A stretch of 5,653 nt of DNA from Actinomycetota bacterium (GTDB lineage Bacteria > Actinomycetota > Acidimicrobiia > Acidimicrobiales > CADCTF01), in NCBI GenBank assembly GCA_019348305.1, contig JAHWJQ010000142.1:1-5653 (forward strand), given 5' to 3'. Numbering within the stretch: position 1 is the first letter of the stretch; each line of letters begins with the position of its first letter. Under the pieces are notes generated by a model, which saw only the letters and a program-made list of their open reading frames with translations, had not been told where the DNA came from and searched no databases. A program made the position numbers and the translations under genes. Of the stretch, positions 5,063-5,653 are shown piece after piece.

Positions 5063-5653
5063 GTGAGCCGCGCTAGTGCCCGATCCAGGATGAAGCTGCT
5101 CCTCGTCCTGGCCCTGGTCGCTCTGGTGGCGGCGGGCTGTGGCGAGCGTCGCACCCTGCCGCAGAACGTGCTCGACCCCGAAGGCCCCGAGGCTCGTACC
5201 CTCGACCGGCTCTGGGACCTCACCTTCCCCTTCGCCGTGGCCGTGTTCTTCCTGGTGCAGGGCCTGGTCGTTTACATGATGTGGCGCTTCCGGGCCCGCT
5301 CCGACGAGGACGCGCCGGTGCAGGTGCACGGCAACGCCAAGGCCGAGCTGGGTTGGACGATCGCCCCCGCGCTCCTCCTGGCCGTGATCGGGGTCTTCAC
5401 CGTTGTGACCGTGTTCGACATCGACCGCCGGGCCGAGGAGTGGGACGTCCCGCCCACCGAGCTGCGGCTGTGGGTCCTCATCCAGCAGCTGGCCTGCCAC
5501 CGGACGCTCAAGATCCCCCACGTCGGGCGCCGGCTGGAAGCGTTGCTGATCGACTTCGCCGGAGCCTTCCGCCCCGACACCCAGGCGTTGGAAGGCCGTC
5601 TCGGCGACCTCGGCTCGCTGGGCGACCTGACGAACCCGGGCGCCCTCGGCGGG
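5063..5653 (+). CDS. COX2 (CtaC) N-terminus joined in frame to a DUF2342/zincin_2-like segment (runs off window)
   Basis: From GTG 5063 the frame stays open for 197 codons to the window end. Residues 1-25 form a lipoprotein-type signal with a basic start, the core LLLVLALVALVAAG and a lipobox cysteine at C26 (A rather than L at -3). Helix 1 (about 53-74) and helix 2 (about 97-118) frame FRARSDEDAPVQVHGNAKAE and LGWTIAPALLL, clear subunit II hairpin features. Subunit II should then continue with an aromatic QWWWEF strand, DVxHSFWVP and a CuA cupredoxin. Instead, from about residue 123, RAEEWDVPPTELRLWVLIQQ and GRRLEALLIDFAGAFRPD appear, which resemble actinobacterial DUF2342 (zincin_2) metalloproteases; the HExxH-equivalent reads QQLAC and is degenerate. 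Neither other forward frame restores COX2. It may be a true fusion or an assembly chimera. ATG 5015 would add 16 residues. Confidence 0.75.
   Translation, partial: MSRASARSRMKLLLVLALVALVAAGCGERRTLPQNVLDPEGPEARTLDRLWDLTFPFAVAVFFLVQGLVVYMMWRFRARSDEDAPVQVHGNAKAELGWTIAPALLLAVIGVFTVVTVFDIDRRAEEWDVPPTELRLWVLIQQLACHRTLKIPHVGRRLEALLIDFAGAFRPDTQALEGRLGDLGSLGDLTNPGALGG

Noticed and set aside
5423..5653. Simple frameshift hiding the COX2 cupredoxin domain
   Set aside because: Both other forward frames were read: neither shows QWWWEF, DVxHSFWVP or CuA motifs, and one soon hits a stop, whereas the current frame gives a coherent protein pattern.
1..5653. CRISPR arrays, tRNA or rRNA genes, insertion sequences
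   Set aside because: No spaced direct repeats, RNA gene motifs, transposase-like frames or terminal inverted repeats were seen.

Overview
The window is high-GC DNA (roughly 70% G+C by eye) packed with terminal-oxidase genes. It most likely comes from an actinomycete, and Acidimicrobiia is my best guess. The reasons are the short 199-residue COX3 form, the actinobacterial CtaF-type subunit IV module, the actinobacterial C-terminal tail on the COX1 homologue, and a piece resembling the DUF2342/zincin_2 family, which is mainly actinobacterial. The lineage is an inference from family resemblance, not from a marker gene.

Layout. The start of ctaA (heme A synthase) runs leftward off the window from 159. 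A 120-bp divergent intergenic region (160-279) separates it from a rightward, tightly packed gene string: ctaB (280-1140), a possible 19-codon bridging ORF (1137-1196), a COX1/CtaD homologue (1193-2788), a COX3/CtaE homologue (2788-3387), a CtaF-like membrane protein fused to a cupredoxin (3392-4432), a TlpA/ResA-type thioredoxin (4434-5018), and a gene that starts as a COX2/CtaC lipoprotein (about 5063 to the window end). Gaps are 4 nt or less or are overlaps, except ctaB to ctaD-like (52 nt, spanned by the small ORF) and the stretch before the COX2-like gene (44 nt if the GTG start is right). The rightward genes are probably one operon.

Main result. The COX1 homologue is full length and alignable to CtaD from the N-terminal GDHKR motif to the LEWATS/PPPPHNF tail. 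By near-gapless comparison with remembered canonical sequences, however, all six metal-ligand histidines are replaced (N82, Q260, G309, N310, Q392, T394). The cross-linked tyrosine (L264) and key residues of both proton channels (R111, M262, A336) are also changed. The neighbouring COX3 homologue has lost its conserved E, H and D residues as well. The open frames and preserved structural motifs argue against simple decay. The set looks like a redox-inert copy of subunits I and III, encoded beside a type-1-copper cupredoxin that keeps its full ligand set (H271, C311, H314, M318) and a thioredoxin that keeps CxxC. Plausible roles, all inferred, are a membrane scaffold, an assembly or copper-delivery module for a genuine oxidase encoded elsewhere, or an unrecognised complex.

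Second result. The last gene has the lipoprotein signal and two transmembrane helices of COX2, but near base 5425 it leaves the COX2 pattern. It continues, in frame, into sequence resembling a DUF2342-type zincin whose HExxH motif is degenerate. This is either a real fusion or an assembly chimera close to the window edge; the sequence alone cannot decide.
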